This document shows, in pieces, positions 47,195 to 59,800 of a stretch of 64,000 nt of DNA (position 1 is the first letter of the stretch; the number at the start of each line of letters is the position of its first letter). Source of the DNA: Trichaptum fuscoviolaceum (taxonomy: Eukaryota > Basidiomycota > Agaricomycetes > Hymenochaetales > Trichaptaceae). The notes under the pieces are model-generated. The model ran no database searches and was not told where the DNA came from. It saw only the letters and a list, made by a program, of their open reading frames with translations. Location: contig CAJSYZ010000010.1 in NCBI GenBank assembly GCA_910574455.1, forward strand, positions 1,144,770-1,208,769, read 5' to 3'. The position numbers were made by a program, and so were the translations under genes.

Positions 47195-47899
47195 TCACGT
47201 TGACGAAGCCCCTTTCAATCGCTGTTCGTCTTCTTCTTTCCTTCGCATCATCGCTTCAATGGAACGGTCGCTGAATCGCGGATTGTCCATCCAGTCCTGA
47301 CGCTTGCGCCTCTTGCCAGTGGGATCGCAGTGCATCTTGGTGAACGTGCGCACCATGCCGTCTTTGCTGACAACCTGCCCGGGAAGGTCGATCTCGAGCT
47401 TGCAGGCATCCGCGAAGAACTTGCGGACGGCAAGCTCCTTGACATCCCGGTAGGCGTAGAACGTTTTCGAAGGTCCCGATACTTGCTCGAAGGGAAGAGA
47501 GAGGACCTCCTGTTCGTTGAGGTTGAATGTGGATTTAGCTGAGAAATGACCTATTACTTTCCTGTTCGGCAACAAGAGAGGAAGATACATACCATCGCTC
47601 TTATACATACCCTGGAGTTTTGTATCAGTGTTACAGTTCTAATCTTAAGAGTCGCAACGGAGGGCCGTACGTACGACGGTGTCTTTCGGCCAAGAAAAGT
47701 TCTCTTCCGGGACCCACGGCTTCAACGTCGCCTCCCATTCTTTCTTTGCCTCCTTCAATCCCTTGTTCACCATACGCTTCGTATCGGCCTCGAGCTTCTC
47801 TTCCTCGGTGAGCTCACTACGGGGCTTGCGAGGCTTCTTGACCTGGGGTGCTGCAGCCTCTGCGAATGCACAGCGCATTTTGCGACGATATGCAGGCAT
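47195..47899 (-). CDS. XPA/Rad14-like small protein, paralogue 3
   Basis: Third member of the family. Exon 1 starts MPAYRRKMRCAFAEA, with QVKKPRKPRSELTEEEKLEA, a charged helix and WVPEENFSWPKDTV. The 19-nt micro-exon is 47593-47611 and encodes GMYKSD. The last exon gives AKSTFNLNEQEVLSLPFE, TFYAYRDVKELAVRKFFAD, LPGQVVSKDGMVRTFTKM, then a Lys/Arg-rich end and a stop at 47195-47197. Its promoter carries GACGCGTCGC 121 bp upstream. It is encoded opposite to TPS2 and lies inside the interval flanked by the inverted repeat pair. Confidence 0.78.
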
Positions 47900-48019
47900 C
47901 GTATGTGTCGCGCGTAATAAAGTGATAAAGACGTCGCGATGTCCGAGGTTGTAAGAAGGAAGTAGAGGGACGCGCTGAATGCCAGTGAAACGCGCTTATA
48001 ATCTATTTTTAACCGCCAA

Positions 48020-48029
48020 GACGCGTCGC
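48020..48029 (-). promoter_or_regulatory. MluI cell-cycle box upstream of XPA-like paralogue 3
   Basis: GACGCGTCGC on the plus strand, identical to the RPA3 promoter 10-mer, with its near edge 121 bp from the start codon at 47899. Suggests G1/S expression (inference). Confidence 0.5.
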
Positions 48030-48309
48030 GGGCGTTTTCTCCGCCTGATGGTCCCTCAGGCTGTGCCAGTGTCGTCTATAGCACAGTTACATGTAACGAC
48101 TGTTGCCTCTTACTACCTCTTCACTGGTCTGTATCACCAACTCGAGATTACTTTGTTGCATCAAAGCATACTTGAAGCCAGTGGCTAGCATACGAGCAAA
48201 ACTAAGGCCTTGTGAAGAGAGCGTGTGCATTCGAAAGTTGCGCAAGAATAAATAGAATGGTAAGAACGTCTCGATTGTCAGATTGATGTTTGGGTTCTTC
48301 AAACCCTGT

Positions 48310-49440
48310 GATGGTGCGCTAGCTTATTCACCTCGACCTTCAAGATCGGTCCATTGACTTTCACACAGGGTATATGCGGGGTTGGGTTTGGTTTGTTTCT
48401 CCCGCAAAAAAAAGAAAAAAAAAGAAAAAAAAAACGATTCTTGCCATCGAAGGCGGGATGTGGATAAAAATGCGCCAGCCTTGGGGGGACAACCAGCACC
48501 CAAGTTAAGACCCATATGGGTCTTGCTGGTCGCAAAAAACTCCCGGTAGCGAGGATTTGACTCGCTCCACCGCATCCAGAATCCTCATCACATGTTTCCT
48601 CGTCGCAAAGACCGCCACCCAATAAAGGACAGTCAGCCAGTACACTACCGCAGGGCCGGGCATGCAAACGCGTCCTGGGCATCCGAGGTGGTCGCCGAAC
48701 TCTTCGTCCCAGCGACCGTCCAATAGGACCTATCTAAGTCTAATTCTACGCGCATGTTTCCCCGCCGCAGAGACCGCTTCCCCCAGGAGGTTCAGCACTC
48801 TGCATTTCCACGAAGCCGGACATGCAGACGCGGTTCGGGAATACGGGGTGGCCGCCGCTCGGGTATGCTGCCCCGCCTAATGCGAGGGACCGACGGCCGT
48901 CTTCCATCACGCGTTCCACGGTGCAGAGGGCGGCATTGCTGCCACCATGACGGCGTACAGGCGCGACGTGCCCGGAGGCTGAAGTAGTACCCAGGGGGGA
49001 TGCTGTGGACGGGCTCCCGAGGAAAGCACGAGCACACCGATGTCGAGCGTGGTGGGAAGACTCGGTGGCTGGACTACCTGTCGGAGGGAGCCTTGGTGGA
49101 AAGGTGTTGGAGGGCGAGTACCGACATGCTGGCTGCTGGGGTCGCTGGGGGAAAGTCGAGGATGGTAGAGGAGAGAGGTCAAGAGGGGATGGAGGGTCGT
49201 CGCCCAGCCTTTCGCTCCTTTATAGCCTTTGAATTTGTGGCGAACAAACAACTGGATCCAGCCTGTTGTTTCATTGTGGACGGTGTGGGGCTGACGTCCT
49301 AGTCGGAGGAGGGGGGCTAATCACCGATAGTCACCCTCTCGCTGCTAGTCTTCCCCAAGGCTGACTGGTCATCAAGTCTCCGGAAATCATCAGAATGGAC
49401 CGTGGCTACCAATATACCCCTGGACTGCCAGCCAGTGCAA
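48310..49440 (-). repeat. Dispersed repeat, copy B (inverted relative to copy A)
   Basis: Reverse-complement partner of 39,665-40,790. It keeps the same order of landmarks: ACCAGTCAGCC near 49,360, GGCTATAAAGGAGCG near 49,220, the GGGGAAACATG duplicated boxes, the interrupted homopolymer (here poly-A on the plus strand near 48,406-48,434), and TCACACAGGGTATATGCGGGG near 48,360. Outer edges are blurred: similarity fades gradually near 48,310 and near 49,440, where copy B carries a short insertion relative to A. No open frame is convincing. Confidence 0.85.
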
Positions 49441-50593
49441 AAAGGACTAAATTACAAACTCTACTATGGACGAGATACAAGTTTTATTGTACAGACGCAG
49501 GCGCCCGAAGGATCGGGAGAAAAACGAAAGACGACTTATTGCTTGACTCGGTGCATCATGCACCCACTGGCACCGATCTGTATTGCATCAATTCTCTCGG
49601 CCTTCAAGCTCGTGCTCGTTCGGACATCATTCGATTGTTTCTACACTGCAGTCAAGCGACCAACAGCCTTGTGCATCGAGGTGACGCGAATGATGAGCAC
49701 TTTCAAAGCTATGCACTTGTAGTCGGTGAATACGCTTACTTTCAGGACTACAGCTACTGCGACCCATGATGTCTACTCAGATTCCAGATTCCTAGCAGCG
49801 TGATCATTGACCAGATCCATAAGACTGGTTCTTAGTCGGTTTTGGGCCGATGAAGCATAACGGGCACTTGTCGTTTGCACTGCCAGTGTAGAGATATAAC
49901 AGTGGAATGCTTAGAAACGTGTAGAGTATCGCCAACAAGCCTGAAAGCTTGACATATCATATCATACAGAAACTAAAGACACTACATAGCGGCGTGGACA
50001 TCAACCACTAGCATCTCATCGACTCACCAAACACAGATGCAGAACTACATTGACACTTCAAATCATGTCTCAGTTCCATATTGTCAAAGCATTCAGTCAG
50101 TAGCAAGTGCATGAAGGATTTCAAAATGAATTTATATATGTAGTTATACGAAGGAACAGGACTTGAAACTGTCGTGAAATGACGTCTGTGGTAGGGTACC
50201 TGTGATGTGGTAGCTAGGTAGAGGTAAAGGAGGTAGAGAGAGGTATAGCGAGACTAGCATCCGCGAAGGCCGTTCGGTCGATCGAGTCGAGTCGACGAGT
50301 TCTCATCAACAACGTAAAGGAGTCGGAAAAAATATCGAAGCGAACATCAACATGAACATGAACAAAGAAGCGGACTTTTATACGTATGGGGAAAAAAAGA
50401 GGAGTCATCTATATATGCAAAATATTAAGCGATCAATCGTAATGAACACAACACAAGAGTCAAGTCAATTCTCCGTAAAACACTTTCTTTCTTTTTATAG
50501 TGTCACAGCACCAACGCGAGTAAACCAAGACCATACTAACATCCCCTTTAGTGAGTAAGCCTCAGATGGGAGGGAAGTGATGTCGAAGAGGAT
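49441..50593. other. Intergenic, about 1.15 kb, downstream of PMA1
   Basis: Two overlapping open frames at 49,395-49,769 encode sequences I do not recognise and have no splice support. The rest is AT-rich and probably includes the PMA1 3' untranslated region. Confidence 0.45.
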
Positions 50594-53500
50594 TTAAGCC
50601 GCAGTGCGGGAAGGATGGCGAGCAAGGACCTGTCCAGTCTGCACAGCCTGGATGGAGCTGAACCGACGGAGCTCATCAGGCTTGACGTGGATCCTACCGC
50701 CAAAGCCAACTTTCCTCGCTGCGCGCCTGATGAAGCTGACACGGTTCGAGTACAAGCTCTCATGGATAGACGCAGCCCGTGACTGGGTCCTGGTCAAGGG
50801 TACACCACCGGACTGCTCAGCCTCCTTGCGAAGTTGACGCTCATGGCGTGCACGGAGCGACTTGATGATGGTCGCCTTCATGGCAAACTTAATCCAGTCG
50901 AGCGGGATGAACCAGATAATGTTCCAGATCCAAACGATTCCGATCCAACCACCAGAAATGGAGTGGATGTCCGTGAAACCCCAGTCAGCGAACGCAGCGA
51001 TGATGGAAGATACCACCTGCGCAATGACGAATGCACCCATGAGCGCAACCGAGGGGCGTTCCATGAAGAAGAATCCGTGCGAACGCGTGACGAAGATGAG
51101 GGCCTGCGAGATGATTGCCACTTGGAGGTACGCAATCATGTGCAATTGCGGGTCGTTGCGATCCACGCGCTGGCCAGTAGGAGTCGAAAGCTCGACGCCG
51201 AACTTGTCTTGGAAGAACGTGGTCTCGATGATGATGACAATGAGGATGACGCTAAATCACATGTAAAAGATATTGATTAGCATCACAGCTTTTCTTTCGA
51301 ACGATGCAAGACTTACGTAGAGAGGGTCAAGTACAAACCATACGCAACAGCGTAGCTGAAAATCTCCGCAAGATCCCAACTATCCGGCGTGTTACTCGGA
51401 AGCACACGGTCGACTGAGAGCGTCATGATGGTACCGTCGTTCAACAATGCGATGATCAGGACCATGAACGGCGGGAAATCGAAGTTGTACGCGAAAGCAA
51501 GGATGGCGAAGCACACGACAATACGGATGGTGACAGCACAAGCGTAGATAGCATAGTTGCGCATACGCTGGAAGATGATACGGGACCCGCGGATAGCGTG
51601 GACAATAGTAGAGAGACCAGGTTCCGTCAGGACGATATCGGCCGCACCACGAGCTGCATCAGTCGCACCCTCGACGGCAATACCGACGTTAGCACGAGAC
51701 AGAGCCGGAGCATCGTTGGCACCATCACCAGTCATAGCGCACAAGTGACCAAGACCCTGGAGACGCTTGACGATTTCGTACTTGTGCTCGGGGAACACAC
51801 CAGCGAAGCCGTCAGCGTCCAAAATAACCTCATCGAGGGTTCTGTACTTGCTTCCGGGAGCAGGGCCTTCCTTAAGCACCTTGGCGGGGTACATGTGATC
51901 GCCAAGGCCGAGACGGCGACCAGTTTCCTTTGCGATGGCGAGCTGATCTCCGGTGACCATCTTGACCTTCACACCAAGAGCAATAGCATCGTCAATGGTC
52001 TGTTTAGTGTCGTCACGAGGCGGGTCGAAGATAGCCAAGAGACCGATAAGCTCGAAGCCGTTACCCTCACCCTCATGATCGTCGTGGTCAAGCTCTTCGT
52101 AGGCGACAGCAAGTGCACGGAGACCACGGGAGGCAAACTCCTCAACATCAGCCTCAAGGCGGTTCTCGATATCGTCGGTCTTGTTTCGGGTGCACAATTC
52201 GATGATGATGCCAGTCATACCCTTGGTGACACGCTTGAGTTTGCCAGTCGACTCCTCACGGTAAGTGATTTCGGTACGCTTGTCAACTGGGTTGAATGGC
52301 TTGAAGTCAAGGAGCTTGATTCCATCGCGAGCATGTTTGGGGTCCGGAAGCGAGCCAACGACGCAGGCATCGATAGCATCCTGGTTCTCAGTGCGAGAAG
52401 CGTAAGCAGCAAGCCGGATGACATCATCGGCGGAGAAGGGGCCGTAAGTCCTGACGGTGTTCTTGTCAATTGTAAGTTTGTTGGTTGTGAGGGTACCGGT
52501 CTTGTCAGAGCAAAGGATGGTGACACCAGCCAATTCTTCAATAGCAGTGATACGGGTGACGATGGCCTTGTGCTTCGCAAGCTGCTGGGCACCAACGGCC
52601 AGTGTAACGGACAAGACAGTGGGCATGGCAATCGGAATACCACCGATCAAGAGTACAAGGATATCGTTGAGACCGCGGCGGTAAGAATAGTGGAAAGCGG
52701 GGTAGAGAACGACGATTTCCGCAATGACGAAGATACCAATGGAGACTAGGCAGAAGGAACCAATCTGGGCAAGAATTTTCTGCAAGTGACCAGTCGTGTC
52801 ATCATCCTGACCAACGAGCGATGCGGCACGACCGAAGAAAGTGTTGGCACCAGTGGAGATAACAACACCCTCAGCCTCACCCTGCTTGCAGGTCGAGCCA
52901 CTGAAATCATAGTCACGATTAGCCACTTAAGTCATCTATGACAAGGCAGAGAAAACTAAAAATACTCACGAAAAGCATTGATCACCAAGTTTCTTGCTCT
53001 GCGGAAGAGACTCGCCGGTAAGCGCCGCCTGGTCGATGGACACGTTGATAGCTTCCGTGAGACGGCAATCCGCGGGAACGACGTCACCAATCTTGAAGGA
53101 CACCATGTCACCAGGAACAAGTTCGGAAGATTCGATCTCGAACCATTTGCCTTCACGCTTGACCTTGGCCTTGGGCGCGAGCGAGTCCATGAGTGCCTTG
53201 ACGGCATTGCCAGCACCGCGTTCCTCGTAGAAGCCGATAGCCGAGTTGATGAACAGCAAGAGGACAATACCAACGAAATCTTGCCAATCCGGAGGCATAC
53301 CCTCACCGTTAGAGAGGGCAATAGCGACGAGAGCAGCACCCTCCATGACCCAGGACAAAGGGTTCCACATGAAACTCAAGAACTACATAGAGAAAACATA
53401 GGTCAACGACGTTTGATATTTACATTAGAACACAAAAGCACAAACCTGAAGGAAGGGGTTCTGATCCTCTTGCTCAAGCTTGTTAGGACCGAAAATATCG

Positions 53501-53978
53501 AAACGACGCTTGGCTTCCTCGTTGGTGAGACCGTTGTCAGTGCACTGAAGCAGCTTGAAGACATCGTCGATGACGATGGTCTCGAGGTCGACTTTTTCCT
53601 TGTCATACAAGTCCTCCGCCTTAAGCTCGATCTAAATTTAGGTGTGAATGCGATTAAGCGGAATGGCCCTGGGAAAGTTTTTCACAGAAAGCGAACGTAC
53701 CGTGGACATGTCGACATTGGCATCTGAATGCGAGGAAATGATGTCAGTACACCCGACATCAGATGGCATAAATCAAATTGGGATAAGCGGGTGAAACGGG
53801 GCTGGGATTGGATGATGGAAAAAAAAATGGTTGAACACATACGAGTAGCTTTCTCCTCTTCATGCCCAAAATCCTTGTACTCGCGCTTCCTCTTCTCCGG
53901 GGGCGCAGCGGTGTCGGCACCGTTGGTGGCGGGCTCCTGCGCGGGGCCCGCCTCTTTCTCGGCGACAGGTTCGGACAT
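50594..53978 (-). CDS. PMA1: Plasma-membrane H+-ATPase (P-type IIIA)
   Basis: Electrogenic proton pump that energises nutrient uptake. N-terminus [20 protein letters not shown] with an acidic tail. Motifs: [40 protein letters not shown] with [24 protein letters not shown] (TM4), the phosphorylated aspartate in [44 protein letters not shown], and the hinge [21 protein letters not shown]-terminal helices follow: [40 protein letters not shown]. The regulatory tail is Arg/Ser-rich and ends ARHPSRTAA at 50594. Exon 1 is 53843-53978; exon 2 (53701-53723) is only 23 nt, encoding the residues HANVDMST across the joins. Most of the protein is in one large exon. Very high family similarity. Confidence 0.97.
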
Positions 53979-56335
53979 TTGTTTTCGCGGGTGGCAGCAC
54001 CAGACGGGCGGCGATAAGAGAGGGAAGTGCGGGTGGGAGAGGAGGGGTGTCTAGCTGAGCTTGAGCTCGCTGCGGAGGGCGTCGACGAGGACGAGGGCGG
54101 GAGGAGCAGCAAACAGCGGGAAGAGATGGGAGGGACAGAAAGAAAGAGTTGGGAGTGGAGAGAGAGAAGGGGTGACGGCGACGAGACGCGCTGTATTTAT
54201 TCGGGCCTGATCCAACCAGCCGTGGACCAAAAAGCCGGAGCAGCCACGTGAAGCAAACAAGGGCAAATAGAAGAAGAGGACAGATTAGCTAAGGGATGTT
54301 GACGCAGGGAGGGAAGACCGATGGGTGCCGATATCCGCATAAGCCGGCGATTGGCGTAAAGTCCTCAAGCACTGGCGGCAACACTCGGGACGAGCAGCGT
54401 TCTATCTCCCTTCTGAACAGGCCAGTTCTCAAAACCCGCTCTCCACGCTGTTTGATCTCACAGCACAGACGCAAATTTGCAAAATCAGATCAGAATTCCG
54501 GTTCTGTTCTGTTTTTATTTTATATTCTAAATATACCGTGTTGCTCCTGACGAGGGTGCTCTCTGCTAAGCCCCGGGCGCGCGGTCGTCCTCGGGCCTGC
54601 CTTATCATCGATTAGAGATAATCCCGAAAAAAGCGTATTATCCGATGTGCCCGTCGGCACCATCTCTGGCGGCGAGCACATCACCTCTCATCGTCGGTGG
54701 CGCACAGCATCGCCCGTGCCAAGCGTCCAACGTCTGGCCAAGTCGCAACGCACGGCTTGATCCTAGCGCGCCTCTCTCTTTCTTCGCACACCCACCCGAG
54801 TCGTCAACGCCCGGTGTCTCGTAGTCACCCGGTGTTCGCCCCAAGCCCAAGCTAGCCACTCCCAAGCCCAAGCCACGTCCTATCGCACGACAAAGGCTCT
54901 GATCGTCTATGCATTAGCGGGAAACACGGTACAGCCATGCCTGGCAACGAAACAGAGAACGCACCTTCTGGCTCCACCGAGTTGCACAATGAACAGTGAA
55001 ATGAACTATCCCCCATTCTTCTTCACGTCTCTTGGCCTAGCCAACATATCAAACATATAACACACACAGCTGGGCTTCTTTTTTTCAAAAAACCGATGGG
55101 ATCGCGTCTGATCCTCAATTTCGAAATTCGGCCGGTTCTGATTGGTTTCAGACTTGAAAGGCTAACGGAAAGGCCGCCGCCGGTTGACCCTCCACCGCCA
55201 CCGCCAGCCTGCTTGTATGCTGTACGCCGTATGTGGGGAATCTTCGTTGTGAAGGAGCGCGACTTGAAAGGACCGCGTCGCCAAGGTGCTCGATGCGAAA
55301 CGTTCCACGTTCCACGTCCAGCGCCCTCTGTCTGTCTTTCTGTCCCTCCGTCTGTTTTATCCCATCCAATCCGCTCTCTCCGTCCTATCACTATCAGACG
55401 ACCGGAAATTCATCCAATGGAGAGCATCAAAACCTTCGCTGTAACCGGGATCAGCATTCCTCGTTAACGCATGTTCGGTACGCATATAGGCACTGACAGA
55501 TGTACACAGAGACCTCGGAGGCAATTCTCGCACCCAAAACGATCCAGTACACAAAAACATCAAACATATTCCATCAAAATCAAAATCAAAGTATCTCACT
55601 CACACTCTCACCGAAATCAGTCGGAAGTATCATTGATTCGCGCTGTCCATCTCATCAGCGCATCATGATACCAGGCCCATCTAAGCCTTTCAGCACGCTA
55701 TACGTTGACGAGAGTGTGTGCATACATACATACATACATACATACATATCTATCTATCTATCAGCAATTTCAACCCACCGAACGTCGTTCCTCTTTCCTC
55801 CGCATTTCCGCGTGTCCAGCTCAGCGATCGTCTCCGCCCGCTCAACAGATCCGAAAGATCTCTCCCTGCGCGCTTCGACAAAAAGGCCAAGCCGCCGCGC
55901 CAAGCGTCCAAGAACCCAAACATCCAATTCGCTCAAGCGTACATACGCGCCTCCGAATCTTCGCGTGCGTCCACTGCACGTTCGTCTCTTGGTCGTGTCG
56001 TGGCACGTCTTATCACGCTCTTAATTCGAAGCCGATCTTCAAATAAGTCTCCTACTATTGCCAATCACCCCACACGGAGGTCGACCGTAGACTGTCGATC
56101 AACCTCAGGCTCGCATCGCACAGAATCCAAGACCCAAGCCCCAAGACCCTAACCGTAACAATGGGCCGTCGGGCTCCTCACCTACCTCACAGATCTGGCG
56201 CGGACGATGCATAGTTGTTGAGGGCCAAGAGTCGACCTTCAAATAAGTAAGCGAGAAGCGAGAAGCGCGAACCACCCTTCATATCGTCAATCATCTCCTT
56301 CTTTATTGCAATGCATGTTCGCGTTCGTGTATGCA
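53979..56335. promoter_or_regulatory. PMA1 upstream region, non-coding
   Basis: 2.4 kb without a supported gene. Just upstream of the ATG the sequence is GA/CT-rich (53,990-54,200), as is common for highly expressed fungal genes. The rest has pyrimidine-rich runs and a tetranucleotide microsatellite. I found no splice-supported coding exon in either direction. Confidence 0.5.
55721..55762 (+). repeat. Tetranucleotide microsatellite (CATA)7 followed by TCTA/ATCT units
   Basis: Seven CATA units at 55721-55748, then TCTATCTATCTATC to 55762. Simple sequence in the non-coding region upstream of PMA1. Confidence 0.95.
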
Positions 56336-56336
56336 G

Positions 56337-56345
56337 CTTGGCACC
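56337..56345 (+). repeat. Target-site duplication, left copy
   Basis: CTTGGCACC, matching the right copy at 56864-56872 exactly; could be read as 11 bp by including one base on each side (56336-56346). Confidence 0.85.
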
Positions 56346-56863
56346 CAGTCTCCTACCCAGACCCTCCCACGGTTCGGAAGAGGCCGAAGCCTCAGGGTCC
56401 AGGTAAAGTTGAGGGGGACCCTTTCCTCCCGTCAGGGAGGGTCTGACTTACAACATTTAGCCGAGGCCCCGAACATCGTCAGGGTCCATTGCCGACCACC
56501 ACCTACCGTGGGAACGGCGGACTGCGGGAACTTCGACTTGGGCACAGAGAACTTTGGTAGGTGATGCACATTTGAATTTACTTGTTCTACTCAGATATGT
56601 TATCTGGAATTCTATAACCTGTGTAGCTGATATGAACAAATTTGTGATGTCAATGAATAAATTTTTAAACCATGACACATGTACAAAAATAATGTTCCCA
56701 CGAAAACAGTGAGCGGGAGGTAAACCCTGACGACGTTCGGGGCCTCGGCTAAATGTTGTAAGTCAGACCCTCCCTGACGGGAGGAAAGGGTCCCCCTCAA
56801 CTTTACCTGGACCCTGAGGCTTCGGCCTCTTCCGAACCGTGGGAGGGTCTGGGTAGGAGACTG
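56346..56863. mobile_element. Foldback non-autonomous DNA transposon (Mutator-like MITE)
   Basis: 518 bp element with near-perfect terminal inverted repeats of about 140 bp (56346-56485 and 56724-56863). They begin CAGTCTCCTACCCAGACCC, and I see one mismatch (ACATCG against ACGTCG). Flanks are direct repeats: CTTGGCACC at 56337-56345 and 56864-56872, 9 bp if the first base C belongs to the repeat, or GCTTGGCACCC, 11 bp, if it does not. The central about 240 bp is AT-rich and carries no transposase. A 9-11 bp target duplication with long TIRs fits Mutator-like elements. Open frames of 70-90 codons read across each arm are artefacts of the repeat. Confidence 0.9.
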
Positions 56864-56872
56864 CTTGGCACC
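56864..56872 (+). repeat. Target-site duplication, right copy
   Basis: CTTGGCACC directly after the right terminal repeat; identical to the left copy. Confidence 0.85.
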
Positions 56873-56873
56873 C

Positions 56874-59800
56874 ACATCCACACCCTACTGTGACGAGCCT
56901 ATGTCAACGCTTTCGCATCGCACATCGGGTACCGTGGGACCATTGTTGTGATTCTCAGCTGAGCGGTGGCCGCCGACCGCAACGAGGAAGGAGGGAAGGA
57001 GAAACTTCGAATGCTTCCTTTGTTCTAAACACGATGGAGGTGCGTGTTCTCATATACGTATGTTTATCTTATTCTCGTCCTCGGGTAGTACGTCACTGTT
57101 GCAGTTTTGATTATGCGTGTCTGCGGAAAAATGGTAAGTATGTATATAACAGCCGTAAGCGCAGCCAACCAGCACACTCGGATCCGTAGAAACACATGCA
57201 TTTCTTTTCTTTCTTTTCCTCTTCTTCCCTTTCCTTTCTTCATTATTTATTTACTAACTGATGCGTAGTCTCATACACACGACCATCGTATGCCTAGAGA
57301 TAACAATGCCGCTGGAGTCCTTCACTTGTCCTTTGCCGCCCGCCTCCATTCAAGTTCCAAGGAAAGTCCAAAATAACTACACTAGTTGCTTCAGAGAAGA
57401 ACACTGCAACCTGCAAGAGCTATTATACAAGTGTATATATGCTACCATATCTACCGGACCCTTTAAACCTCTTAGTTAATTCGTCTATTTCGATTAGGGT
57501 TCCATAGCACAACCAATGATAGGATCAGGTCTCTAACTGACTCGCTAATTACTTTTTACTTGAAAAGAAACACAAGAAATTCTTGCAATTCATCTGTATT
57601 TATTGTCGTCAATGCGACACGGTATTCGAGTAGAGACTGTTGATCAGCGCAGAATTCATCAAGATGCGCGAAGATGAAGACATGCTGTACAGCTCGGGGT
57701 GACGCGGGATGATGAAATCGTTGGTAGACATATTCACATACAATGCATTAAAAGACACTATGGCGGCTGTGAGCCGATCTGAAAACTGTGGGGAAGACAC
57801 AGGGGACAGGGGACAGGGGACGGGAAGTTGATGGATGGTGCATGTAGACAAAGGTCCGAGAGATCCGGAACTTCAAGTCTGTGCACACGACCGGGTGTCC
57901 TGACCAATCGGAAGCCAGTGGTGAGGATTCTCACGCCCTCAGACCGCAATGATAGCCCGGGCCTGAGGAGGGACAATCTTAAGTCTCTCTTTTCGATCAT
58001 ACTCCATGAACATGTATGTGTATAGCCAAAGTACATGTATATGCACCTATTTCGTCAATACCCGAGCCTTTGTATCGAATCTTGGGCCACACAAGCCTCA
58101 CTATGTACCTTTAAATCTGCTCCGGGCTGGTCTGCATATACTAAAGACGAGACAAAACACATCTCATTAGATCTCAAATTTCAAACCAGAGAGTGATTGG
58201 GTCATATAAAGAGAATCGTACGACGCATACATGCATGCATGCATTCAATTCCAGTAGTACATGTAGGTTTTTCACATTGTGGGAGGGTCATGACCGATTT
58301 GCTCCTGAGGGTCGAAAACGCGGTTCCTGTATCATAATTTGGGTTTTCATTCTGGCCTACCTGCCGATGGGAAGTACAATGTACAAGTGGTCCGTTCGGG
58401 ATGATCATGCAGGAGGCTCGAGAGTAAGCGCAGACCAGGAGAGAGAAAGAGCGAAAGGAGCTCAACAATCAGCGATCGAGTTGCTGATCCTACTTTCTCC
58501 GATGCTCATACACCTCAGATTCAGTCTTCAGATGAGATCAAATCAGTTCACCCGGACGTGCAAGTAAATTGCCGGTGCTCTCACTCGACTCCTACCGGGG
58601 GCAACTGTCGCTGACGTCACGCATTCCTACATGTTAATTCCGAGTTTTCGAAGGATCCCCGGCTCAGGCAAACGCTCACCCATGCGGCCCATCCAAACTC
58701 ATACACATCGACCTATCCTATTCGACGACGAGCGATATATTTATTTTCGCCGCCACTTGCTTAGTCCATCCAGGCTGTAGACCGACATTTACCCGAGTCC
58801 GCTGACTTGCTGCCTATCACTCCCATCACCGCACTCAGGCTCATAAGCAGAATCCCTTCCTTTCGTTTTCTTTGAACGCGTGCCACACACGGCCAACAGT
58901 CAACAGGCTGACCAGTGACCATCCATCCACACAATCGGGCGCCCGATGCCACACGGAATACGAGACTGCCAGATCGCAGTAGGGTGCGTGCCGGCCGACC
59001 GTTTCAGAATGATCTAGAATAGAGCGTCCGACTCAGTCTAGGACGTACAGGGGGTCAACTGAGTTCTAAGACCGCTAACTTCGTCGACGACATTACCAGC
59101 GGTCGGTAAAGTAGGTTCTGTTAACTATCCAATCACGGCGATAGATCACAAATCATGACAGATATTCGGCACTGCATGAGATCATCATCAAGTTCAAGTT
59201 ACCGCGGTTCATGTACTCGGCATTGACAGCCATTCGGCAACTAGAACTTGAAAAAGATTCCCGTGCCGATCCAAGTTTCTCCGAGTCCGAGTCTCTTATC
59301 TCTTTTCTTACCACTCGGATTCCGGGTCTCGCTCTACTAATACCCTGGCCAACAATACGCAAGAATATTTACTTCCGATGGCGTTGGTCATTGATCAGCG
59401 CATGCTCATCTTCCATGCACTCTCAGCTGTCTTCTCTTCGTCGTCGAAATCAGTGTGGCGGTCCAGGCGGCTGCCTGCCGCTGCCATTCCAGCACATGAA
59501 CTAACTCAGGCATTGCTGCGAACTCCGAATGTCTTCTCTCCCGTGTTCATGCCCACATCTTACTTACACTGGCGCATATCTCCATCGCCGAGAAAAAAAT
59601 TGCATACATCTTACACTCAAACGTCCCAAGTCGAGCCTGACTTGGATCATCACAGCCAATGGCATTAAACCATCGCAATCGCAGCACACGAGCAGGATTG
59701 GCCACAAACCCCACCATCCATTTCATTCATAACGCATGAATGATCCCACTAAAAGGTAAAACAAAAACAAAAAGGCCGGCACGTAAGTAAATCCCCCGGC

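Noticed and set aside
51598..52749. 383-codon open frame on the plus strand
   Set aside because: It is antisense to the large, unmistakable PMA1 exon; such long antisense frames arise from codon bias in highly expressed genes.
56331..56564. Matching open frames in both arms of the MITE (also 56,612-56,881 minus)
   Set aside because: They are the same terminal inverted repeat read in each direction, not genes.
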